In this document: one piece after another, positions 16,736-25,004 of the stretch
How positions within the stretch are numbered: position 1 is the stretch's first letter
Layout: each line of letters opens with the position of its first letter
Assembly (NCBI GenBank): GCA_034506455.1
Contig: JAPDPN010000015.1
Span: 1 to 37,344, forward strand
DNA length: 37,344 nucleotides
Origin: Fontimicrobium_A sp034506455
Lineage (GTDB): Bacteria > Zhuqueibacterota > Zhuqueibacteria > Residuimicrobiales > Krinioviventaceae
Direction of reading: 5' to 3'
The notes under the pieces: generated by a model
Databases searched by the model: none
What the model saw: the letters and a program-made list of their open reading frames with translations, nothing else
What the model was told of the DNA's origin: nothing
Program-made: the position numbers and the translations under genes

Positions 16736-18939
16736 TTACTGCTCCTTCTTTTCCAATGACTGTTCCAACTTGGGTTTACGGGCCGGCTTTTCACGCGTCA
16801 CTTTAAAAATAATGGTATTTTTCTCGCCCCGCTGTTCTCCTTCAATGGGATGTTTCAGGTCAAATACGACGCGGGTGTATTTGACCTTTTCTTCGGCGGT
16901 ATAGCCGAGACGGGCGCGTATGAAAGGACCTCGATTGAGAGGAATTTCGTTCTTTTCAGCAATTAAAAAGATGTTTTCGAATGTCAGAGCAAATCGATCA
17001 GGATTGCTCAAAACGAGAGGTTTGCCCGGCTTTATTTTACCGTTGCATTCGATGATGATGGTGCGATCATCGACGGCGCGAACCGATCGAATGGCGGTCC
17101 CTTCAGGGATTTCCGGCAGCTGGTTATAATAAATTCGGAATTCGACGCGTCGGTTCAACTGGCGTCCTTCATCCGTCGTGTTGTCGGCAATCGGTTTCGA
17201 TTCGCCGTAGCCGACCGGCATAAAGAAACGCCTCGGATCGACCTTTTCTTTTTCGCTCAAATATTTCATCACGCTTTCCAGGCGGCGATGGGAAAGATGA
17301 ATATTGTAATCTTCTTCGCCGATCCAATCGGTATGACCGGAAAGCTGCACCAGGGCATTCGGGAAAAGGTTGAGGATTCTTGCAACTCTTTCCATGGTCG
17401 GGTATTCCGACGGCCGGATGTCGGCTTTGTCAAAATCGAAAAAGACGGTCAACAGACCGCTGGTCGAATCGGCTTTGAAGCGCATTTTGCCGGGATCTTC
17501 GGCAATAATCTGATTCACCTGCGCCAGTTTATTCTCCAATTCGCGTTTGAGGCGTTCCAATTCCTCCGCCGTTTGTCGAGCTTTATCGAGTTGATCGCGC
17601 AGTTTCTTTTCGAGATCGCTATAGTCCGGCGGGGCTCCGCCATACTGCGCAGATGCAAAGGGTTCTTCCTTGAGCGCGCGAAAAGCGAAATGCAGCGAGA
17701 AGCGATGGGCAGCCTCATCGAAAGCAGGAAGCGGCGCATAAGCATAATCGAGCCGAATAAGAGAGTTGCCCAAAGAGGTAGCCGGAATATTGACGCCGAA
17801 ACCTGCAGCCCACGCGGACGATGAAGGATCGTTAATTCGATAGCCTCCCCGCAGATAAAAGTCGTTGCCGAGCAGGAGCTCGCTGCCCAGGAAAAAGCGC
17901 AGTTTTTCATGCCTGGCCATAACGGCATCGCCGGAAAGGATCAATTCGCTCGAATTTTCGCCGTCGCTCAAAGGCAGCGTCAGGGCCGCACCGGCGCGAT
18001 AGAGCTGGGTAAGGGGCGACTCCCAAGCATCGAATTTAACACCGGTAAAAGAATAATTCTGCAGCGAGGCGCCGACCGAGAGAATTTTCGGGAAGCGCAC
18101 TTGAAACCCGGCATCGCCGGCCCAGGCGGTACTCACTTGGCCGACCAAAGATTGCTGAAGGAATTTTCCCCCAAGGCCGATGCCTATCCCCCACTCGCCG
18201 GTTTGGAAATACTTGCCGTAAGCCAAAGCCGCCAGAAGATCGCCGCTGGTATTGATTCCGCCCAAGGGATTGAAAAACTGGTCCAGTTTTTCGATCGATC
18301 CTTCATCGAAATAGCTCACATCGAGGCCGACTACACCGTATTTGGCATAATTACGCTCGCGAATCGGGGCAAAATCATTGCGGTCTCTGCCTATGGCGTA
18401 CGCGAAAGAGAGGTTGCCCTGTTGCGTGTCGCCGATCCAGCTGTTAAAGTTTGCGGCGAGCATCGGCGCCTTTATTCCGCCCAGGGCGCCGACGTTATAG
18501 CGCATCAAATTGACGTCGCCGGTAAGGGCGGTAAAGGCATCGCCCATGGCGATTTGTCNNNNNNNNNNNNNNNNNNNNNNNNNNNNNNNNNNNNNNNNNN
18601 NNNNNNNNNNNNNNNNNNNNNNNNNNNNNNNNNNNNNNNNNNNNNNNNNNNNNNNNNNCCGATCCAGCTGTTAAAGTTTGCGGCGAGCATCGGCGCCTTT
18701 ATTCCGCCCAGGGCGCCGACGTTATAGCGCATCAAATTGACGTCGCCGGTAAGGGCGGTAAAGGCATCGCCCATGGCGATTTGTCGGGCTGCCGGCGAGA
18801 TTTTTAAGAACGGCAGTCCGCTGTAGCCGATGCCGTTTTGGGCGGTCGCAGATGTCGTCAAACTAAAGACGAAGAGCGCAGTCGCGGTGAGGGCCGTTTT
18901 CCATACGGCCGTCTCTTTATTACTCATTTTAATCCGCAT
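16736..18939 (-). CDS. PorV-like outer-membrane protein fused to OmpA and AMIN domains (interrupted by assembly gap)
   Basis: Removing the N run and one copy of the flanking 127-bp repeat gives one 658-residue frame (1977 nt including stop). A signal peptide (about 1-33, ending SATA) is followed by the PorV/PorQ-type entry GLPFLKISPAARQIAMGDAF (41-60). A region rich in alternating beta strands follows to about 350, probably an outer-membrane barrel. A Glu/Lys-rich coiled coil spans about 363-405. An OmpA-type peptidoglycan-binding domain spans about 420-530 (FFDFDKADIRPSE, GHTDWIG, NIHLSHRRLESV, RQLNRRVEF). An AMIN-like domain at about 540-640 (SVRAVDDRTIIIECNG, TRVVFDLKHPIEG) precedes a Lys-rich tail. 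It would anchor the outer membrane to the wall at two sites. Start: ATG 18939 with GGAGA upstream. It follows the propeller protein by 30 nt. Confidence 0.85.
18432..18785. other. Spurious scaffold gap flanked by exact 127-bp repeat
   Basis: Bases 18432-18558 are repeated exactly at 18659-18785, with 100 N between (18559-18658). A repeat of exactly 127 bp is what remains when two contigs sharing one 127-mer are joined with a default gap instead of being merged. Deleting 227 bp restores the PorV-OmpA-AMIN reading frame. The duplication is not biological. Confidence 0.93.
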
Positions 18940-18969
18940 GATGGAATTGTCTCCATTCATTTTCTAAAC

Positions 18970-21900
18970 TCAGCGAATAATGACGAACTTGACCAAAGCA
19001 CTCAACGTTTCCCGCTTGGTCTGTGAAAGGATATCAACCTGCACCTTGACCCAATAGGTACCGCTTGCCGCAGGCCTGCCGCCGTCCGTCAAGAGATTCC
19101 ACCAATTGTTGATGTGACCAAACTGGTTGGGCGGCAAAGAGTTACCACCAGATTCGAAACGAATCGTTTGAGGATTAATTTCAGCTACTTTCTCGCCGGC
19201 CAAATTAAAGATCTCCATCCGTTTGATCGTCAATGTGCCATTGGAGGACCCCAAGCGCATTCTAAAGGGACGATTCTCGTCCACGATATAGGGATTCGGC
19301 GCCACTTTGCAGTAGAGCGGCTGCGCCATTTGTGCGGAGATGGTATCCGGCACACTGATGAATCTTCGGGTGGGGTACTCCGGCTTTTTGAAATTGTCGA
19401 AATAGATGACTTGGATGTCGTCGTTCGGTCGGGCATAAAGGAAGCGGTCGCCCGGCGTATAGTTGAGCGCATTTCGCAAGGTGATGCTGTTCTGCGAAGA
19501 AAAGCGGCCGGTATGGTACTGACCGTTTTGACCTTGTTCTTCGTAGAGCGTCAGATATTCTCGGTCATTTGTAGAGGGGTTCAGGAACATAACCTGCAGC
19601 GAGTCGCGTGCGATCACGTCGATGCTGCGATCCAATTCGTTGACGACACGCGCAAAGATCGGTTGGTTCAGCGGCGAAGCGGTGATTTCTTGTCCCTGCG
19701 CGTTGGTTACAATTAAATTCCCCAGCATTCCTTGAATGACCGGTATGCTGTCGGACAGTACTTCATTGGGACGCAAAGCGGACCGAAAGGACGCTGCCAG
19801 CACGTCACGATCAAAAATTTCCAGGGTATCGTTGTTGATGGTGACGGCTTGACTTGCCGTGACGATACGCAGCGGAATGCCGGCCGGCGCAGTGTAACGG
19901 AGATTCAAAGTATCGCGCTTGACGGTAATTCGCTCGGCATCCAAACTGAGGTTGGACGTGACCTCGATGTTAAAGGTTGCCCCTGGCTCGATTATGTTTT
20001 TCAGCTGCACAAAAGCCTGATCGGCAAAGACAGAATCGTTTGGTGCCGGAATATAAGTCGCTGCAGTATAAAAATCTTTAGGGGTGCCTTGGGCGTCGAC
20101 AAATGCAAGAGCCGGAGGTTCGATGGGCGTTTCGCGCCAGGCGATCCGCCATTTATCCAGGCGCGGCGTCATGGCGCTGTTGTAGGTAATTAGAGTAATA
20201 ACCATTGTCAATCGCCGGGCGCCGAAAAGCTCTTCGAACTGACCCAAAGGAATGCGGATCGGCTCAAAAGACAGCTGCAGTGGACCAAGATTTAATAGGG
20301 TACGATCCGGATAATCAGGATTCGTCAAACTGACTGTAAAGGCAACATTACTCAAGAAAAGGCGCTCTTCCTCGTAGGGCTTCCAGACCAAGGTCAAAGA
20401 GTCCCACGAGACATAAACGGCCTGATTTTCGCGTGCGGCTCCGATCGGATAGAGCGGATTATCGCGTGTAAATATGTGCGGGCGAAGGGTTGTATCATAA
20501 TAGCGGTAGCTTACGCGGACTTGGTTGACGACGGGTGTGACGCGCGGATTGGTGGTGCTGAGAAAAGCGCGCACTTGAAAATAGCGATGCAGTTTGTGCT
20601 CGGCAAAGAGCACGGAATCGACTGCCGTGTAAAAAGTATTGGGAGTGCCGTCCGGTCCTCTCCAAGCCAAACCTTCGTTCGGAAAAGTCGAGCTGGAGCG
20701 GAACTGGAGCCTCACGCCGGTTTCGGCATTCAGATTCTCACCCGCGAATCGAATGGCCTCGAAATCAACGTCCTTGGTCAAGTCGATAACAGGTGAACGA
20801 AACTCGACCGCTTCTTTGTCAAATTCGAACACGGCCGGAGTCCAAACGGTCAAGCCGTCGAGAGTGATTTGCCGGCAAAGCAGAAATCCGCCGCTAAGCA
20901 GCGGGTCGGCATCGTCGACCGAGGGCGCGGGATTCGGCCATTGATAGAAATAAGTCGGGTCTTCCGGACTGACTTCGATGATGCGGTTATTGCCTTTATC
21001 GGCAATTACCACTCGCCGAGTAGCGGGATTCCAGTCTGCGTCAGCCGGGTTGCGCAGATGCGAAGCGTCGTCGCCCGGAGTTCCGTCGCCGAAAGCCCAG
21101 GTAATGGTCTGATCATTACGATTGACTAATAGCACGCGATGAGCCGTTTGATCTGTAATAAGCACCTGCCGACCCAGAATCGCATCATCGATATATTCAA
21201 CGTCCACCGGTGAGAAGCGGCTGTCCGGGCCCGCATAGCTCCATAGTATGGGGTCGGAGAGCGGATCTGGCCTTTCATCGACAATAATGACGCGCTTGTT
21301 ACCGGTATCGGCGATCAGCACTTCGGGCGTGCCGAGAATTTTTACAGCATCGGAAGGGCTGTTTAACAGGCCGTCGCCCATGCCCGCGGTGCTGACACGA
21401 CCAAATCGCCAAACAATGTTTTTTCCCATCGAAACTTTGGCAACTACATTAGAACCCTTCCAGGTAATCAGAGCATAGCGTACCTGGGTTCCTCCTACGA
21501 GCTCTTGATAGAAAAACGCGTCGGTAGGAGATGAATAATTCGCATCCGGGGCGGGGTATTCCCAAACTACAGAGTTCGACCTGAGGCTGTAAATGATGAC
21601 CTTATTTCCCGATTGATCAGTGATCAAATAAACCGGTTCGCCCCAAATCGAACTGATGTCATCGACATCGACCGCATGCAACAGGCGTCCGCTTTGCTGG
21701 GGCGTAAACTGCGCATTGTTGTATTCCCAAAGGATACCCGACAATTTCCACGGGTTTTCCGTAAAGGAGAGCAGTGTATCATCACTCGAAGACGTCATCT
21801 CCAATACGCCTCTGTCTTCCGACAGCCTTACGGTTGGATCCCATCCGGTCAGCCAATTGTTGAAAATGGGATCTCCGTCTTCGCGGGCCTTTTTCTGCGT

Positions 21901-21972
21901 CTGCCCCCAAAGCTCCGTATGGGTAATCAAAAACAGCCCGAAGAGGCTGAGAAAAAGTAAGCGGGTTTTCAT
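18970..21972 (-). CDS. Large secreted beta-propeller protein with FlgD-like C-terminal domain
   Basis: A 1000-residue exported protein. The chosen start (ATG 21972, AGGGA upstream) gives a clean signal peptide, KTRLLFLSLFGLFLI then ITHTELWGQ. Residues about 90-360 contain NHL/PQQ-like repeats, each with a Asp-x-x-x-x-[NR]-[VI] strand and a following W-x-[YF] strand: ITDQSGNKVIIY, IADTGNKRVIIVDE, ITDQTAHRVLLVN and IADKGNNRIIEV. These probably form a propeller. The middle (about 370-890) is beta-rich and unclassified. The last ~95 residues (IKRMEIFNLAGEKVAEI ... GRPAASGTYWVKVQV ... VKFVIIR) match the FlgD-Ig/type A sorting-domain pattern found at the C-terminus of type IX-secreted proteins. A surface or secreted location is therefore likely, but the secretion route is inference. 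First gene of the surface operon. Confidence 0.8.
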   Translation of the reverse strand: MKTRLLFLSLFGLFLITHTELWGQTQKKAREDGDPIFNNWLTGWDPTVRLSEDRGVLEMTSSSDDTLLSFTENPWKLSGILWEYNNAQFTPQQSGRLLHAVDVDDISSIWGEPVYLITDQSGNKVIIYSLRSNSVVWEYPAPDANYSSPTDAFFYQELVGGTQVRYALITWKGSNVVAKVSMGKNIVWRFGRVSTAGMGDGLLNSPSDAVKILGTPEVLIADTGNKRVIIVDERPDPLSDPILWSYAGPDSRFSPVDVEYIDDAILGRQVLITDQTAHRVLLVNRNDQTITWAFGDGTPGDDASHLRNPADADWNPATRRVVIADKGNNRIIEVSPEDPTYFYQWPNPAPSVDDADPLLSGGFLLCRQITLDGLTVWTPAVFEFDKEAVEFRSPVIDLTKDVDFEAIRFAGENLNAETGVRLQFRSSSTFPNEGLAWRGPDGTPNTFYTAVDSVLFAEHKLHRYFQVRAFLSTTNPRVTPVVNQVRVSYRYYDTTLRPHIFTRDNPLYPIGAARENQAVYVSWDSLTLVWKPYEEERLFLSNVAFTVSLTNPDYPDRTLLNLGPLQLSFEPIRIPLGQFEELFGARRLTMVITLITYNSAMTPRLDKWRIAWRETPIEPPALAFVDAQGTPKDFYTAATYIPAPNDSVFADQAFVQLKNIIEPGATFNIEVTSNLSLDAERITVKRDTLNLRYTAPAGIPLRIVTASQAVTINNDTLEIFDRDVLAASFRSALRPNEVLSDSIPVIQGMLGNLIVTNAQGQEITASPLNQPIFARVVNELDRSIDVIARDSLQVMFLNPSTNDREYLTLYEEQGQNGQYHTGRFSSQNSITLRNALNYTPGDRFLYARPNDDIQVIYFDNFKKPEYPTRRFISVPDTISAQMAQPLYCKVAPNPYIVDENRPFRMRLGSSNGTLTIKRMEIFNLAGEKVAEINPQTIRFESGGNSLPPNQFGHINNWWNLLTDGGRPAASGTYWVKVQVDILSQTKRETLSALVKFVIIR

Positions 21973-22010
21973 GATTTTTTTCCCTGATTGAACCACATCA
22001 AAACGGTTAT

Positions 22011-22039
22011 AAAATATAAACGAAAAGCATTCTATGCAA
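22011..22039 (-). promoter_or_regulatory. Candidate promoter of the surface operon
   Basis: On the - strand TTGCAT (22039-22034) is followed after 17 nt by TATTTT (22016-22011), with an overlapping TATATT at 15 nt spacing. It sits about 40 nt upstream of the signal-peptide start chosen for the propeller protein and after the ptb stop codon, which has no obvious terminator. Confidence 0.4.
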
Positions 22040-22070
22040 AGGAATTTCAGTATTGCCATAATAAATTACT

Positions 22071-22970
22071 TTAAGATATCCACATCGCCAGGGCGATGGA
22101 ATTGAACTTGTTCTCATCGTCGTCCGCGCGGGAAGTGACGACAATTGGAACGTTGGCGCCGACGACGATGCCTGCGGATTTGCAATCAACAAAATAAGTG
22201 AGGGCTTTGTGGAATACGTTTCCCGCTTCGATATTGGGCATAATCAGAATATCGGCGTCGCCTTCGAGAGGAGATTTGATGCCTTTAATTTCGCAGGCGC
22301 GTTTACTGACGGCATTATCCAGCGCCAATGGGCCGTCTATGATGCAATTGGCAATCTGGCCGCGCTCGGCCATTTTCGACAGGGCCGCTGCGTCGAGCGT
22401 GCAGGGCATGGCCGGATAGTTTACTCTTTCCACGGCACCGATTATTGCGACTTTGGGCTTGCGCACACCCAATTTGCGCATGGTCTGTACGGCATTTTCA
22501 GTTATGGCGATTTTTGCTTCCAAATCCGGCGCGATGTTCATGCCGCCGTCGCTCATCATCAGAAAGTGGCCGTAGGCGGGAATCTCGAAAAGCGAAATGT
22601 GCGACAGCAATTTGCCTGAGCGGATGCCCACTTCGCGATCAAGGACACCCTTTAGAAGAGTCGAGGTCGAACAGACGCCTTTCATAAGAACATCGGCCAG
22701 GTGCTCGCGAATCAATTGGATGGCGCGCACGACGCTTTGGCTCTCGGATGTGGTATTGACGATGTCGAAATGAGAGATATCGATCTCGTATTCCTGGGCA
22801 ATTTCCACGATCTTTCGCTTGTTTCCGACCAAAACGGCCTCTGCAATCCCTTCTTGATATGCATGGGCAACGGCTTTAAGGACTTCTTCGCTTTCAGCCA
22901 TCGCTACCGCTATGGTCTTTTTCGGCTTGCTTTTTACGTTCTCAATCAGCTCGGCAAATGTCGTGATCAT
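22071..22970 (-). CDS. ptb: Phosphate butyryltransferase-family enzyme
   Basis: A 299-residue Ptb/Pta-family acyltransferase that exchanges CoA and phosphate on butyryl or branched-chain acyl groups. Family stretches include AMAESEEVLKAV near the N-terminus, VLVGNKRKI, LMKGVCSTSTLLKGVLD, HISLFEIPAYGHFLMMSDGGMNI in pieces, and the C-terminal GDADILIMPNIEAGNVFHKAL. The start at 22970 (MITTFAEL) matches the usual family start; a GTG at 23015 would extend further into buk. The gene starts inside the 3' end of buk (29-nt overlap), so the pair is translationally coupled. Together they form or use an acyl phosphate to make ATP by substrate-level phosphorylation. Chain-length preference cannot be read from sequence. 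Confidence 0.92.
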   Translation of the reverse strand: MITTFAELIENVKSKPKKTIAVAMAESEEVLKAVAHAYQEGIAEAVLVGNKRKIVEIAQEYEIDISHFDIVNTTSESQSVVRAIQLIREHLADVLMKGVCSTSTLLKGVLDREVGIRSGKLLSHISLFEIPAYGHFLMMSDGGMNIAPDLEAKIAITENAVQTMRKLGVRKPKVAIIGAVERVNYPAMPCTLDAAALSKMAERGQIANCIIDGPLALDNAVSKRACEIKGIKSPLEGDADILIMPNIEAGNVFHKALTYFVDCKSAGIVVGANVPIVVTSRADDDENKFNSIALAMWIS

Positions 22971-24051
22971 ATTCCTTTGCGCTTTCTCGGTAGTGCAGTG
23001 CCTGTTCTTCACCATTCAAAACGCGCAACGCGCCTTCCGCCAAAGCCTGCATTTCTTCTTCACCGGGGAAAACCATTACGGGAGCGATGAATGAGACGTA
23101 TTCTTTGATCCATGTAACAATCAGCTTATCGTTTGATATTCCGCCGGTTATAACAATTGCATCAACTTTTCCTTTCAATACGGCGGCCATTTCCCCGATT
23201 TGCTTTGCGGTTTGATAGGCCATGCCTTTATAAATTAGTTCGGCATAGCGATCGCCGTTTTCTAATCTTTTTACCACTTTACGAACGTCATTGGTCCCAA
23301 GATAGGCGACGAGCCCGCCGGAGCCCTTGATCATGGACAGTATTTCTTTTAGTCCTTTATTGCTTGTGAAACAGTATCTGACCAGATCTCCGCACGGCAG
23401 AGAGCCGCTGCGTTCGGGCGAATAGGCGCCCTCACCGTCCAAGGCATTGTTGACGTCAATGACCCGCCCGCGTTGGTGTGCACCGACGGAAATGCCGCCG
23501 CCCAAATGAGCGACGATCAGATTGACTTTGCTGTAATCTTTTCCCAAAGTGCGGGCGGCTTTGCGGGCCACAGATTTTTGGTTGAGGGCGTGGAAAATGC
23601 TTTTTCGTTGAAATTGCGGATGCCCGGATAAGCGGGCGAGGTCCTGAAGCTCATCTACGACAACCGGATCAACGATAAAAGCCGGTTTGTTGAATGATTT
23701 TGCCAGCGAATCGACGATGAGCGCACCCAAGTTGGAGGCATGTTCTCCGCAGACGGCGTTTCGCAGGTCCTGCAGCATCTCCTCATCGACGATATAGGCT
23801 CCGCCCGGAATGGGACGCAGCAGACCGCCGCGGCCGACAAAGGCATCGACCTGCGCCAAATCTAATGCTTCCTCTGCAGCCGTTTGCTCGATTGCAGAGA
23901 ATCGCAGGGGGAGTTGATCAATGATGGTGGAATATCGGGCAAGTTCCTGGGCGGGATGATCGATGGTGCGTCGAAAGCGGCAAGCCTCATCGGCAAATAA
24001 CGCGATTTTGGTCGAAGTCGACCCTGGATTAACAACAAAGATTTGTTTCAC
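22942..24051 (-). CDS. buk: Butyrate kinase (first copy, with ptb)
   Basis: A 369-residue acetate/butyrate kinase (ASKHA fold) that converts butyryl phosphate and ADP to butyrate and ATP. The phosphate-binding VNPGSTSTKIALF is at the N-terminus, VGRGGLLRPIPGG near 75-90, IVAHLGGGISVG near 180-191, and SPERSGSLP near 215; all are typical of Buk. The GTG at 24051 was chosen because GGGAGG lies 4 nt upstream; the upstream TTG at 24063 lacks one. The last ~20 residues (after HYRES) are a polar tail encoded where the gene overlaps ptb. A second kinase copy lies at the right end of the window. Confidence 0.95.
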   Translation of the reverse strand: MKQIFVVNPGSTSTKIALFADEACRFRRTIDHPAQELARYSTIIDQLPLRFSAIEQTAAEEALDLAQVDAFVGRGGLLRPIPGGAYIVDEEMLQDLRNAVCGEHASNLGALIVDSLAKSFNKPAFIVDPVVVDELQDLARLSGHPQFQRKSIFHALNQKSVARKAARTLGKDYSKVNLIVAHLGGGISVGAHQRGRVIDVNNALDGEGAYSPERSGSLPCGDLVRYCFTSNKGLKEILSMIKGSGGLVAYLGTNDVRKVVKRLENGDRYAELIYKGMAYQTAKQIGEMAAVLKGKVDAIVITGGISNDKLIVTWIKEYVSFIAPVMVFPGEEEMQALAEGALRVLNGEEQALHYRESAKEYDHDICRAD

Positions 24052-24124
24052 CCGCCCTCCCAATGACAGCGTTTCGCGTCGGTTTCGTCAATGGTGCGCG
24101 TCATTTTGCTGCATGAGGCTGCTA

Positions 24125-24153
24125 AAGATAATCAGTATTTTTCAAAAAGGCAA
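24125..24153 (-). promoter_or_regulatory. Candidate promoter of buk-ptb
   Basis: On the - strand TTGCCT (24153-24148) and TATCTT (24130-24125) are 17 nt apart, each matching the sigma70 consensus at four of six positions. It lies in the 135-nt interval between the apt stop and the buk start, placing transcription start near 24118. Confidence 0.45.
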
Positions 24154-24186
24154 GCAGCAAAGAAACTTTAATCACGTTTATTGCCA

Positions 24187-24708
24187 TTACTCCGATTCAT
24201 AATGTATCAGAGATTCAATTCGATAGTTGCGCAGACGGTTGCGCGCTCCGAGAAAATCGAGCTCGATCAGAAAGCAAAAGGCCATGACTTGTCCGCCCAA
24301 GCGCTCGACCAATCGCGCGGCAGCAGCGACGGTTCCGCCCGTCGCCAGCAGGTCATCCACGATTAACACCCTCTCCCCTTTTTGCACCGCATCGATGTGC
24401 ATTTGAAGCGACGCGACGCCGTATTCTAATTCATAGTCTTCAGAGATGGTTTGGAAAGGCAGCTTACCGGGTTTCCGTGCCGGTACCATGCCGACACCGA
24501 ATTTGTAGGCAAGCAGCGCGGCAAAGATAAAGCCCCGCGATTCGATACCGACGACCTTGTCGATTTTAACGTCGCGAAATTGGTCATGCATTTTTTCTAC
24601 GGCTTCGCGCAATGCTTGTCCATCGCCGATCAACGTCGTAATGTCGCGGAAAACGATGCCTTTTTTGGGAAAATCGGGGATGCTGCGAATTTTTTCGGCC
24701 AAGTTCAT
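24187..24708 (-). CDS. apt: Adenine phosphoribosyltransferase
   Basis: A 173-residue purine-salvage enzyme that makes AMP from adenine and PRPP. The start MNLAEKIRSIPDFPKKGI is the standard Apt N-terminus; FRDITTL follows, then GIESRGFIF (54-62), the flexible-loop region RKPGKLP (78-84) and the PRPP-binding motif VLIVDDLLATGGT (114-126). The ATG at 24708 has TGAGGA 6 nt upstream, whose TGA is the stop codon of acyP, so the two are tightly linked. Length is normal. Last gene of the purM-gpsA-asnS-acyP-apt run; no hairpin terminator is visible after it. Confidence 0.97.
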   Translation of the reverse strand: MNLAEKIRSIPDFPKKGIVFRDITTLIGDGQALREAVEKMHDQFRDVKIDKVVGIESRGFIFAALLAYKFGVGMVPARKPGKLPFQTISEDYELEYGVASLQMHIDAVQKGERVLIVDDLLATGGTVAAAARLVERLGGQVMAFCFLIELDFLGARNRLRNYRIESLIHYESE

Positions 24709-24718
24709 TTTACAGTCC

Positions 24719-24997
24719 TCAATGAATAATGGAAAATCCCTGAAACTGGTTGTCCGGCGGCGCCCACTCAACATCGACGGCAGTCACATGCGCCCATCGG
24801 GGACCGACGCGCAGAGCTTCGATGAATTGTTTCATCTTGGATTCTTCACCTTCGGCGACGACCTCTACGCCTCCGTCCATAGTATTTTCAACGGTGCCGT
24901 CGATTCCTAATTCCAAAGCTTTTCGCCAGGTAAAAAAACGGAAACCCACGCCTTGGACGACGCCGGAAATGCGAATGATTGCCTTTACACGGCGCAT
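24719..24997 (-). CDS. acyP: Acylphosphatase
   Basis: A 92-residue acylphosphatase, which hydrolyses carboxyl-phosphate bonds. The signature VVQGVGFRFFTWRKA (14-28) holds the phosphate-binding loop with catalytic Arg20, and Asn38 lies in GTVENTMDGGVEV (family: GWVrNxxDGxVE). The ATG at 24997 with GAGG upstream gives the standard length. It begins 7 nt after the asnS stop. The two acyl-phosphate-making kinases encoded nearby are possible substrate sources, but acylphosphatases are widespread and this link is only suggestive. Confidence 0.95.
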   Translation of the reverse strand: MRRVKAIIRISGVVQGVGFRFFTWRKALELGIDGTVENTMDGGVEVVAEGEESKMKQFIEALRVGPRWAHVTAVDVEWAPPDNQFQGFSIIH

Positions 24998-25004
24998 AGC
25001 AACC

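Noticed and set aside
18432..18785. Tandem duplication inside the outer-membrane protein gene.
   Set aside because: Exactly 127 bp, separated by exactly 100 N, and repeated at a second locus with the same size; this is an assembly join.
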